Of a DNA stretch of 64,000 bases, positions 34,705-41,886 are shown piece by piece. The DNA lies in contig NZ_CP062310.1 of NCBI RefSeq assembly GCF_014876775.1, positions 1,217,699 to 1,281,698 on the forward strand, given 5' to 3'. The stretch comes from Infirmifilum lucidum (GTDB lineage Archaea; Thermoproteota; Thermoprotei; Thermofilales; Thermofilaceae). Numbering within the stretch: the stretch's first letter is position 1; every line of letters begins with the position of its first letter. The notes under the pieces are model-generated. The model was not told the origin of the DNA. It ran no database searches and saw only the letters and a program-made list of their open reading frames with translations. The position numbers were made by a program, and so were the translations under genes.

Positions 34705-36123
34705 TTGAACTTAAGGGAAACAGTGAACGTTCTGAGGGCAAATAATCTCGTGGCTGAAATAGATGAACCTCTATCGGCACACTATGAAATACCATGGCTA
34801 GTATCCCGTCTCTCGGAGAAGAGTATAAAGGCCCTGCTGTTCAGCAGGATTGAGGGAAAAGAGTTTCCGCTTGTAACCAATGTCTACTACGGCAAGTCTC
34901 ACGTAGTATTTAGAGAAGACGTAGACGGCCTCCGCGAGAAATTCAGAAGACTAGTATCCCTGCTCTCAGGTGTGCCTCTAGACTCGGCGTCTAAGCTCAG
35001 CAAGCTGGCTTCCCTGGCATTGTTGTCGGATGTTTTCCCCAAAGTACAGGAGTCCACTAAGGGTTTCCTTCAGTATACAGCTTTTGACATAAACCTACTG
35101 GAACTGCCTGCATTAAGACACCATACGCTAGAGGAATACCCTGTCATAAAGAACCCCGTGATTATACTACAGGATCCCAGGACAAAAGTCTCAGAGGTAT
35201 TCTCACAACCTGTACAAGTAGTCGACGAGAAAGCTCTACTCGTGCATGTGCCTCGCCGTACTAGGGCCTATAGCTTGATTGAGGAAGCAGCGCGACACGG
35301 AGGATCTCTCAGCGTCGCGGTTGCAATTGGGTCACCGCCGCACTTGCAGCTTGCGGCAAGCATCAATTGGGTTCCCTGGATAGACAAATACCTACTTGCA
35401 GGGGCTCTGGCAGGCACGCCGCTCAACCTAGTAAGGCTTGAGAACGGCATATATGCTCCGGCTGAAGCAGAAATAATACTTGCGGGCGAACTAGTGCCAG
35501 GAGACGTTAGGCCTGAGGGTAAAATGCTGTTCGAAGACATGCGACTGTATGGCGGCTCTCCAATGCCAGTTATAAGAGTGAAGGCGCTACTAGCCAAGCC
35601 TTCGGCATTCTTCTACACATCCATAACAAGCCCCGTGAGAAGCGACATAGCCGAGTTGAAGAGGATCGAAGAAAAACTAGTCCTAGAGCTCGTTCAGTTA
35701 CACATACCTGGCGTCACCTGGATAAAGTTCCTCGGTATCGATGCGTACCGTACACTACTAGTTGCCTTAGAAGAGCCGCGGCAAACATCCGCATTCGAGA
35801 TTGGCAGCCTCCTGCTCTCGCTTAACATAGCCCCCTACATAGACACAGTGATAGTGTTGAAAGAGGGGCGTGAAATACAAGGGCTAGAAGATGACAACCT
35901 GGTGAAATATCTAATAACGAGCCTGCGGCACGACAAGATTCTAGCCTTAAGTACTCCCTCCCCTGATGACACCCTGAGGAGCGAGAGAAATACCCGGGTC
36001 ATAGTGGATGCAACTAACCTGGATTTCAAGGACTACGTGAAGGACTATATTGAGGGTATTGAGGAGCCTGAGAAACTTAGGGAGTTATACGAGAAAATTT
36101 CTCGAGAACTTCGGGATGCGTAG
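34705..36123 (+). CDS. UbiD-family decarboxylase, divergent
   Basis: Prenyl-FMN-dependent decarboxylase family, 472 residues. The segment APAEAEIILAGELVPG matches the UbiD Glu-x4-Glu active-site strand, and the C-terminal region IDTVIVLKEG...LSTPSPDD follows the family order. However the usual RNVSIYRMQ-type prFMN/Arg loop is replaced by SEVFSQPVQVVD, so a key Arg is missing. In archaea a UbiD enzyme decarboxylates anhydromevalonate phosphate; this copy may be a paralog with other chemistry or no activity. TTG start at 34705. Confidence 0.8.
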   Translation: MNLRETVNVLRANNLVAEIDEPLSAHYEIPWLVSRLSEKSIKALLFSRIEGKEFPLVTNVYYGKSHVVFREDVDGLREKFRRLVSLLSGVPLDSASKLSKLASLALLSDVFPKVQESTKGFLQYTAFDINLLELPALRHHTLEEYPVIKNPVIILQDPRTKVSEVFSQPVQVVDEKALLVHVPRRTRAYSLIEEAARHGGSLSVAVAIGSPPHLQLAASINWVPWIDKYLLAGALAGTPLNLVRLENGIYAPAEAEIILAGELVPGDVRPEGKMLFEDMRLYGGSPMPVIRVKALLAKPSAFFYTSITSPVRSDIAELKRIEEKLVLELVQLHIPGVTWIKFLGIDAYRTLLVALEEPRQTSAFEIGSLLLSLNIAPYIDTVIVLKEGREIQGLEDDNLVKYLITSLRHDKILALSTPSPDDTLRSERNTRVIVDATNLDFKDYVKDYIEGIEEPEKLRELYEKISRELRDA

Positions 36124-36436
36124 TCCTCACATACCTGCATATCTCACACAGCACTTCTTCTCGCCTAATCTTGTTCTCTAGAAGCAACCTCGCAACCTCT
36201 TTGACTTTGCCCTCTAACTCCGGCACACTCGTAGCAGGCCACGTCCCGCGTTGCCTGTTTATATACCGGCTTATACTAGACTGGCTGACTCCGAGCACGC
36301 GAGCTATCTGTAGTTGCGTTAAGCCTAGTTCCTCGTACATGTACTTGACGATTATCCCCCTGATGCTCGGCAAGAGTTTCCTGCTCATAGCCTCGCATGG
36401 AGCCTGCATACACGCACCTGAGCGAATATATGACAT
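36077..36436 (-). CDS. XRE-type helix-turn-helix regulator, ThiR-like N-half
   Basis: A 119-residue regulator: the helix-turn-helix (LTQLQIARVLGVSQSSISRYI, residues about 38-57) is followed by a helical region with CEICR, the same layout as the N-terminal half of the ThiR protein at 56 kb, which has CYICTR in the corresponding place. The ThiN ligand domain is absent. ATG 36436 is preferred because two TATAAAG boxes at 36470-36487 predict starts at 36447-36458. The 3' end overlaps the UbiD gene by 47 nt. Confidence 0.78.
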   Translation of the reverse strand: MSYIRSGACMQAPCEAMSRKLLPSIRGIIVKYMYEELGLTQLQIARVLGVSQSSISRYINRQRGTWPATSVPELEGKVKEVARLLLENKIRREEVLCEICRYVRTTHPEVLEKFSRITP

Positions 36437-36469
36437 CGGCAATAAATGCGTTATCTCGCCGTGGCAGAT

Positions 36470-36487
36470 CTTTATATGATCTTTATA
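36470..36487 (-). repeat. Tandem TATAAAGATC in promoter of the HTH gene
   Basis: On the minus strand TATAAAGATCA is followed directly by TATAAAGATCT (11-nt period). Both contain a TATA box, giving two staggered promoters or one promoter with an overlapping operator on one helical face. A small regulator that binds GATC half-sites here would repress its own gene. The repeat is seen; the role is inferred. Confidence 0.45.
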
Positions 36488-36536
36488 CAATTTGAATTCT
36501 CTGTTTAAAATAGCCTACGGCGAGCAATTGGATAAA

Positions 36537-36595
36537 AAAATCTCTTTTTGCAAATAATGCTGGATTTTAGCTCATAAAATAAAACAAGAGATTTT
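36537..36595. repeat. 10-bp inverted repeat in AT-rich intergenic DNA
   Basis: AAAATCTCTT at 36537-36546 is the exact reverse complement of AAGAGATTTT at 36586-36595, 39 nt apart. The gap is AT-rich and contains no frame. The 160-nt spacer (36491-36649) that holds it otherwise shows the TATA box of the zinc-ribbon gene (AATATATAT, 36608-36616). It might be a structured RNA, an operator or chance in AT-rich DNA. Confidence 0.35.
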
Positions 36596-36649
36596 GACCG
36601 CGTAAAGAATATATATCTCCAATTGGTCAATACACATGGTGAAAAACCA

Positions 36650-36814
36650 ATGTCCCACCAGAAAATAATGGCATACTGCGTCAAGTGCCGCAAACAAGTC
36701 GAGATGAAGAACCCACAGCAAGTCACGCTTAAGAACGGCAGGCTCGCCTACAAGGGCACCTGCCCTCACTGCGGCACTACTGTCTACAGGTTTGTGGGCA
36801 GAGTTAAGCAGTAG
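36650..36814 (+). CDS. Small zinc-ribbon protein (DUF5679-like)
   Basis: A 54-residue protein with two CxxC knuckles (YCVKCRK near residue 9 and CPHCG near 40) that would hold one zinc ribbon. It matches my memory of the archaeal DUF5679 family. ATG 36650 suits the start predicted from AATATATAT at 36608-36616; ATG 36623 is too close to the TATA box. Function unknown; such proteins often bind nucleic acid or other proteins. Confidence 0.8.
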   Translation: MSHQKIMAYCVKCRKQVEMKNPQQVTLKNGRLAYKGTCPHCGTTVYRFVGRVKQ

Positions 36815-36885
36815 AGCTACAGGAGAAACTCAAGGAATACATCAAAAATATAATGTGTTTTTCTAATTTTTCTGTGATGGTCTAG

Positions 36886-37386
36886 ATGAGCAAAGAACTC
36901 ACCCCTCTCGAAAAAATGGAGTTACTAATTCCGGGCTTCCGAGGGTACAAACAGAAAGAGTTGTTGAGAGAGGATGACGCGCTCGTCCGTAGGAAGATTT
37001 CCTCTATTCTCGACGACGCCCGCGTGAAAGTTGAGAGGCTGATTACCGCGGTGAAGAAGAAGAACATATCCATAGCCCTGAGGCTAGATGATTTAAGGCT
37101 CGAGCTAATGAAGGCCTCTCAGATGATAAAGCATGCCAGCTACGGGTACTCTGGACTGTTTGACCGCGCTAAGGTCGAGGAGAGTGAGCTCCAACGCCTC
37201 CTAGAGTACGACTACAAGCTTGTATCCGAGGCCTCAAGGATAATGGAAAAAGTGCTCGAGTTGACAACAATAACAGATCCCCAAGAGTTCATGGAGAAAC
37301 TTAACGCGACAATTGACCTTGTCAGGCAACTCGAAGACGACATCAAAATGCGTGAACAGATCCTGCGGGGCGAGGTGGTTCAGTAA
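36886..37386 (+). CDS. Coiled-coil protein paired with SPFH protein
   Basis: A 166-residue protein, almost entirely helical and charged (KMELLIPGFRGYKQKELLRE at the N-terminus), with heptad-like Leu/Ile spacing at residues 25-70 and 95-160. No Cys. Its stop overlaps the ATG of the SPFH/zinc-ribbon gene by 1 nt (TAATG), so the two are made together and probably interact. AAATATAATG around 36844-36850 is the likely promoter. Function unknown. Confidence 0.7.
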   Translation: MSKELTPLEKMELLIPGFRGYKQKELLREDDALVRRKISSILDDARVKVERLITAVKKKNISIALRLDDLRLELMKASQMIKHASYGYSGLFDRAKVEESELQRLLEYDYKLVSEASRIMEKVLELTTITDPQEFMEKLNATIDLVRQLEDDIKMREQILRGEVVQ

Positions 37387-38369
37387 TGTCCAAGGGGTCT
37401 TTACAGGTCATAAGGTGGGTCAACCCGTCGCCAGACGACATAGTGTGGAGGTACCCTAACGATGACATTCAGCTTGGCTCAGTTGTTATAGTAGAAGAGT
37501 ACCAGGTGGCCGTATTCTTCAGGGATGGAAAGGCCTATGACGTGCTAGGCCCTGGCAGGCATGTTCTCTCAACCCTCAACATACCGCTACTGTCGAGGGC
37601 TTACGGCATCGTCTACTCAGAGACGCCATTCAAGGCAACAATAATTTTCATCAGCACCAAACAGTTCCAAGGGAAGTTTGGAGGGCAGACACAGACGCAG
37701 GACTTAGCCCCTCTAAAGTTCTATGGTAGCTTCTGGTTCAGGGTGGCTGACCCCCAGCTCTTTGTAGTTGAAGTCGTCGGAGGGCAGAGGGCGTTCGATA
37801 CAGAGTCCGTTAACAAGTTTCTGAGAGGGTACTTCTTGGAGAACGCCATGGCCTCGTTGAGCAAGTACAAGCTGGCTGAAGTTTTCTCAAACATAGACAA
37901 GGTCACTGCAGAGCTTAAACTCGACCTTCTGGAATCCTTTAGGAGAGTGGGGCTCGAGCTAATAGACGTAAAAATGGAAGGACTAGATACTACGCCAGAG
38001 TACCGTGACAGAATTTTCTGGATTACCCAGACAGGGGCGGCTGCAGAAGTCATGCGCATGGATACAGTTAAATCTGTGGCGCAAGAACTCGGAAAATCTC
38101 CCGGTGCATCGCTAGGAACAGGCATGGTCATACTACCGCCGCTACTTACACCTACACCTCCCGCACAAGCCCCAGCTACGCCTGCTCAACAAGTCGCAAG
38201 TACAGGCTTCCAGGGAGTCCAGTGCCCGAAGTGCGGCACGTTGAACCCGCCGGGTGCTAAGTTCTGCTACAACTGTGGCACACCCCTAACCAAGAAGTGT
38301 CCGAAGTGTGGCAGTGACGTGCCGCTCAACGCTAAGTTCTGCCCGTACTGCGGATACCAATTCACGTAG
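37386..38369 (+). CDS. SPFH-domain protein with double zinc ribbon
   Basis: A 327-residue protein with an SPFH/band-7-like domain (about residues 25-235, VVIVEEYQVAVFFRDGKAYDVLGPGRHVLS) of the YdjI/virion-core-like subgroup, a Pro/Ala-rich linker (245-275) and two C-terminal zinc ribbons (CPKCG-FCYNCG and CPKCG-FCPYCG). No transmembrane segment is present, so membrane association would depend on partners. It is coupled to the coiled-coil gene upstream and followed by a small membrane protein gene, 9 nt on. Confidence 0.82.
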   Translation: MSKGSLQVIRWVNPSPDDIVWRYPNDDIQLGSVVIVEEYQVAVFFRDGKAYDVLGPGRHVLSTLNIPLLSRAYGIVYSETPFKATIIFISTKQFQGKFGGQTQTQDLAPLKFYGSFWFRVADPQLFVVEVVGGQRAFDTESVNKFLRGYFLENAMASLSKYKLAEVFSNIDKVTAELKLDLLESFRRVGLELIDVKMEGLDTTPEYRDRIFWITQTGAAAEVMRMDTVKSVAQELGKSPGASLGTGMVILPPLLTPTPPAQAPATPAQQVASTGFQGVQCPKCGTLNPPGAKFCYNCGTPLTKKCPKCGSDVPLNAKFCPYCGYQFT

Positions 38370-38378
38370 GCGTCACTG

Positions 38379-38708
38379 ATGAAATCCTCCCACCTTATCA
38401 TCTTAGTCCTCTGGGGGCTGTTCCTAATACTCGTGGGATTAGGCGTAATTAGCGGGTACGACATACTTCCATCTGCTATTTCGATCACAGGCCTCTCTCT
38501 AGGAGTTCGGGCCTTCAGTACTCCCTGCGCCTCTGGGAAATGCCCAAAGAGAGGGTTCTTGCTATTCTGGTCACTCCTGTTAATCGAAGCTAGCATAGTC
38601 ATAGAGATTTGCAGGCTCTACAGCTCTCTGCCCTTATGCCTAGGTGTTTTAGTGATCATGGCGGCTGTATCTGCATACGCTGCGGACAAGAAGTACTCTA
38701 TACTCTAG
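38379..38708 (+). CDS. Small membrane protein downstream of SPFH gene
   Basis: A 109-residue protein with three or four hydrophobic segments (7-25, 30-47, 57-75, 82-100) and a cytoplasmic-looking loop PCASGKCPKRG containing two Cys. It starts 9 nt after the SPFH gene, so the coiled-coil, SPFH and membrane proteins form one unit and this one may be the membrane anchor. It overlaps the convergent CinA-like gene by 11 nt. No family recognised. Confidence 0.65.
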   Translation: MKSSHLIILVLWGLFLILVGLGVISGYDILPSAISITGLSLGVRAFSTPCASGKCPKRGFLLFWSLLLIEASIVIEICRLYSSLPLCLGVLVIMAAVSAYAADKKYSIL

Positions 38709-39570
38709 ACGGGGGTTCTCTGCTTATCTTTACTTCCCCGCCCATTTTCTTGGCCATTGATACGAGGAAACCGAAACATTCTGCTAGTTGCCCCCTGTAG
38801 AACCCACCATAGGTCGTCAAATGTATCTCTAGAACAGGCTCCCCGAGTTCAAACCCTCTCGGGTGGCTTTTTACGTAGACTCCCATGTAGCTCCTGGCAG
38901 CCCTCTGCACCACCGGCGCAAACTCCGACTCAGGTATGCCTCGTACAATAAACGACGCCTCTAAGAACTCCAAAGCCCTGAAAATCCGCCTTAGGATCGG
39001 AAGAACACTACCGGTGAGTATTGCTTCAACCTCCTTCGGAGGGCCGGGCAGGACAAAGAAGTGCGTCCCACGGAAGCTGACGTATACGCCTGGAGCTGTT
39101 CCTACGGGGTTCTCGAGAGGGATAGCCCCCAGGGGCAGTAATGCCATTTTAACCCTTTCAGGCGTTAGAGGGAGCCCCCTTGCCTCATACTTTTCTCTTA
39201 CTAGCTTGAGGGCTTCCTCGTTGAGAACCAAGGGCCTATTTAAGGCTCGGGCAAGGCCTTCGACTGTCTTGTCATCGAACGTCGGTCCCAAGCCACCAGT
39301 TGAGACAACAACCTGGACTCGCCGGGAGATGGCGTGCCTAAAGGCCTCTGCTATACTCAAAACATCGTCTCTAACTGTTAGCGCTGCCCTGACGATAAAA
39401 CCAATTCTTGTCAGCTCCTCAGATATTCTCTGGGCATTAGTATTCAAAACCTTCCCTATGAGCAGCTCGTTACCTATGCTGAGGATCATCGCCTCGTTTA
39501 GGATCTGTGGGGGCTCAGCCTCTAGTTTATTCGTCACGCCTTCAGCCGTCTCTTCCTTCATCACGCTCAC
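38698..39570 (-). CDS. CinA-like/MoCF-domain protein
   Basis: A 290-residue protein of the CinA N-terminal group (COG1058), related to molybdopterin-binding MoaB/Mog. The signature ILSIGNELLIGKVLNTNAQ (about residues 29-47) is followed by VVVSTGGLGPTFDDKT and LPGPPKEVEAIL. Bacterial relatives act as ADP-ribose or NMN-related pyrophosphatases. The C-terminal amidase domain of CinA is absent, as in most archaea. The first 25 residues are extra; an in-frame ATG (MILSIGN) could be the true start. It follows the glycosyltransferase gene. Confidence 0.82.
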   Translation of the reverse strand: MSVMKEETAEGVTNKLEAEPPQILNEAMILSIGNELLIGKVLNTNAQRISEELTRIGFIVRAALTVRDDVLSIAEAFRHAISRRVQVVVSTGGLGPTFDDKTVEGLARALNRPLVLNEEALKLVREKYEARGLPLTPERVKMALLPLGAIPLENPVGTAPGVYVSFRGTHFFVLPGPPKEVEAILTGSVLPILRRIFRALEFLEASFIVRGIPESEFAPVVQRAARSYMGVYVKSHPRGFELGEPVLEIHLTTYGGFYRGQLAECFGFLVSMAKKMGGEVKISREPPSRV

Positions 39571-39593
39571 AGGTAAACTGTAAAGCTTTTAGA

Positions 39594-40706
39594 TTAAAGT
39601 TTCCACCCCCTGACGTCCTTTCGCCGTAATACAAACACTCTAATGAAGCCAGCGAACATTATGGACAGCCATATGGGAGAGTAGAAGAAGAAGTACAGAG
39701 TAAGCCACAGTGGATTAACTCTATAGCCTATTCTTCTCGAAACAACCCACAAGCTTAAACAGTACAGGAGGAAGTACGGCAAGGTGAAAAACACTTGAGG
39801 CGGCAGGAGAGCCATCACGGTCTCGAAAATATAGACTAGTGGGAGGAGAGAGGCGAATAAGCTGAGGGCTAGATGCCACGCTGTAATAATCAAAGCGAGG
39901 GCTCCCGGAATGTACGAAAGGAAGACTACTGGGAGAATGACGATCCAGGGGAACATCACTAATATTGCGGCAGCCGACTCGAGTGAGTGCTTGCCGGCGC
40001 TCCCTAGAAGGAGAAACATGTATTCTTTGACCCAGAGCCACGCACCAGTAGACCATCTAAGCCTCTGGTTAACCCACTCGAGAATACTTGTGGGAGGGTC
40101 TACAATCACGGCCGACTGGTAGAAATACTTGTACCGTAGACCGAGGAAAAAGCTCCTAAAGCCAATATCCATGTCCTCGAGGACACTATTCTTAAATCCC
40201 CCCAATTCCTTGAGTGCTGCCCGCCTGAAGGCGAATGCCGCTCCGTTAAGTCCGGCGCAGAGCCCTACTCTTCTGTCGAAAATGTAGCTTGCTACTCCAA
40301 ACGTTAAATAGTCGTAGTAGACTAGCTTGCCTATAATAGATGATCCTGGGACGAGTTTCTTAATCTCGGCGACATCAGCCTTCTCCATCACCGACTCGAG
40401 GCGCTCCAAGAACAGGGGATCCTCTACTCGTACATCGCTGTCCAGGAACAGGATTATTTCGCCACGTGAAAGTGACAAGGCATCATTCAATGCCCTTACC
40501 TTCCCCCTTCTAGCCTCGCTAACTGAGAAGACAGCCTTCCCGCTATAAGCCTCAATTATCTTGCGCAACTTCTCGCCGGGCTCGTCCACGCTGACTATTA
40601 CTTCAAGCGACTTTCGTGCACTAAGTGCTGTGAAAAAATCGAGGAGTTCCTCCAAGTTCTCGGCTTCACGGTGGGCTGTTATTACGACAGACACTAGGGG
40701 CATCAA
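39594..40706 (-). CDS. Membrane glycosyltransferase, family 2
   Basis: Processive-type GT2 enzyme of 370 residues. The N-terminal GT-A domain starts VSVVITAHREAENLEELLDFF, has LDSDVRV (D-x-D), EDMDIGFR and QRLRWSTGAW (Q-x2-RW), the cellulose/hyaluronan synthase motif set. The C-terminal third has about four membrane helices. Probable role: making or exporting an amino-sugar polysaccharide. It overlaps the nucleotidyltransferase gene by 4 nt, in the operon that begins with glmS. Confidence 0.88.
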   Translation of the reverse strand: MMPLVSVVITAHREAENLEELLDFFTALSARKSLEVIVSVDEPGEKLRKIIEAYSGKAVFSVSEARRGKVRALNDALSLSRGEIILFLDSDVRVEDPLFLERLESVMEKADVAEIKKLVPGSSIIGKLVYYDYLTFGVASYIFDRRVGLCAGLNGAAFAFRRAALKELGGFKNSVLEDMDIGFRSFFLGLRYKYFYQSAVIVDPPTSILEWVNQRLRWSTGAWLWVKEYMFLLLGSAGKHSLESAAAILVMFPWIVILPVVFLSYIPGALALIITAWHLALSLFASLLPLVYIFETVMALLPPQVFFTLPYFLLYCLSLWVVSRRIGYRVNPLWLTLYFFFYSPIWLSIMFAGFIRVFVLRRKDVRGWKL

Positions 40707-41884
40707 CGTATGCCCTCGACTCTGCCGTCACTATAAACTTTCAGAGCAGGTCCCAGTATTGATCCCGCTCTGACGCGAGCATAGGGAGAGACGAATATCC
40801 CCAGTTTCTTCTTCTTACCAACCAACCCTTGGAGCGGTAGCTCCCTTACTAGTGTAAAGTCGTCCGGTAGCATACTTAGAACGGTTGTACGGGGCTCGAC
40901 GACGCTCCTATAACCTATCACGCTGTCCGTGATTAGAGAGAAGCTCCCAACGGTCGAGTATGGTTGCAGAATGCTACGTTTAATCTCTGTATGAGCGCCC
41001 ACAACTGCGCCCTCCTCTATCGACGTATACTCCCGGACAAAGGCGCCTTTGCCCACGAAAGCCCCCCTACCAATGTAAACGGGCCCCTTTACTACAGCAT
41101 AGTGGTCAACGGTAGCCCCATTGTCAACAATGACGCACCCCTCAAGTATTGCCGCCGGAGAGACCCGTGCACTGGGGGCCACTACTCTACCGCACCCCCT
41201 CTTTGTTAAACTATAAAAGGCGTTGATGAGATCCCACGGGTAATCCACAGCCACCCACTCGCCAGTCCAGAATGCAGCGTAAACTCCGGTTTTCTCGACG
41301 AGGCTATTTAAGGCGTCAAAGAATTTAAGCCCCTTTTCTATGAGCGAGAAGAACTCAGAGGGGAGGATAAATACTCCTCCTATGACGTAGCTAGTCTCTT
41401 GCCCAGCACCAGTCTCTGCGAGCCTTGCGACTAGGTTCTCTCTGACGAAAGCCACACCATATGCCTGGACGTTTGAACTGGGAACCAGGAGTAAGCTAGG
41501 CCTCTCAGATTTTCTGTGCACTTCGAGAACTAACCTAAATGCATCCTCATCCACTATAACATCCCCGTAAACCATCATAAACCACTCATCTCCTTCGAGA
41601 GCCTTAGAAGCTGCCAGTAACGCCCCTTCGATGCCAGCTTCTTTTTGAACTTTCACAGAGACGCTCGCAGTATAGCCAGCCTCATTGATGCTCCTTATGA
41701 TCTCTCCCATTGGGACGTCCTCTGATGTTACAACAATGGCTTTACCTCCAGTAGCACGGATTGCTCTCTCAAGCGAGTACATGAAGAGGGGTCTTCCCAT
41801 GATGCTCAAGAGGGCTCTAGAGTAACCCTCAGTCAAGGGAAGCATTCGGTTAGTTCTTCCACCAGTTAACACTACTATCTTCAT
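40703..41884 (-). CDS. GlmU-like nucleotidyltransferase with degenerate signature
   Basis: A 393-residue protein with an N-terminal nucleotidyltransferase fold (1-230) and a C-terminal left-handed beta-helix (240-390, hexapeptide-like VAPSARVSPAAI, GPVYIGRGAFVGKGAFV). The context with GlmS suggests UDP-GlcNAc synthesis from GlcNAc-1-P. The signature is altered: GGRTNRMLPLT replaces G-x-G-T-R-M and EGYSRALLSI has Arg for the catalytic Lys of the PKxLLPV motif. The metal site YGDVIVDED is kept. It may therefore be slow, altered or regulatory. Confidence 0.82.
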   Translation of the reverse strand: MKIVVLTGGRTNRMLPLTEGYSRALLSIMGRPLFMYSLERAIRATGGKAIVVTSEDVPMGEIIRSINEAGYTASVSVKVQKEAGIEGALLAASKALEGDEWFMMVYGDVIVDEDAFRLVLEVHRKSERPSLLLVPSSNVQAYGVAFVRENLVARLAETGAGQETSYVIGGVFILPSEFFSLIEKGLKFFDALNSLVEKTGVYAAFWTGEWVAVDYPWDLINAFYSLTKRGCGRVVAPSARVSPAAILEGCVIVDNGATVDHYAVVKGPVYIGRGAFVGKGAFVREYTSIEEGAVVGAHTEIKRSILQPYSTVGSFSLITDSVIGYRSVVEPRTTVLSMLPDDFTLVRELPLQGLVGKKKKLGIFVSPYARVRAGSILGPALKVYSDGRVEGIR

Positions 41885-41886
41885 GG

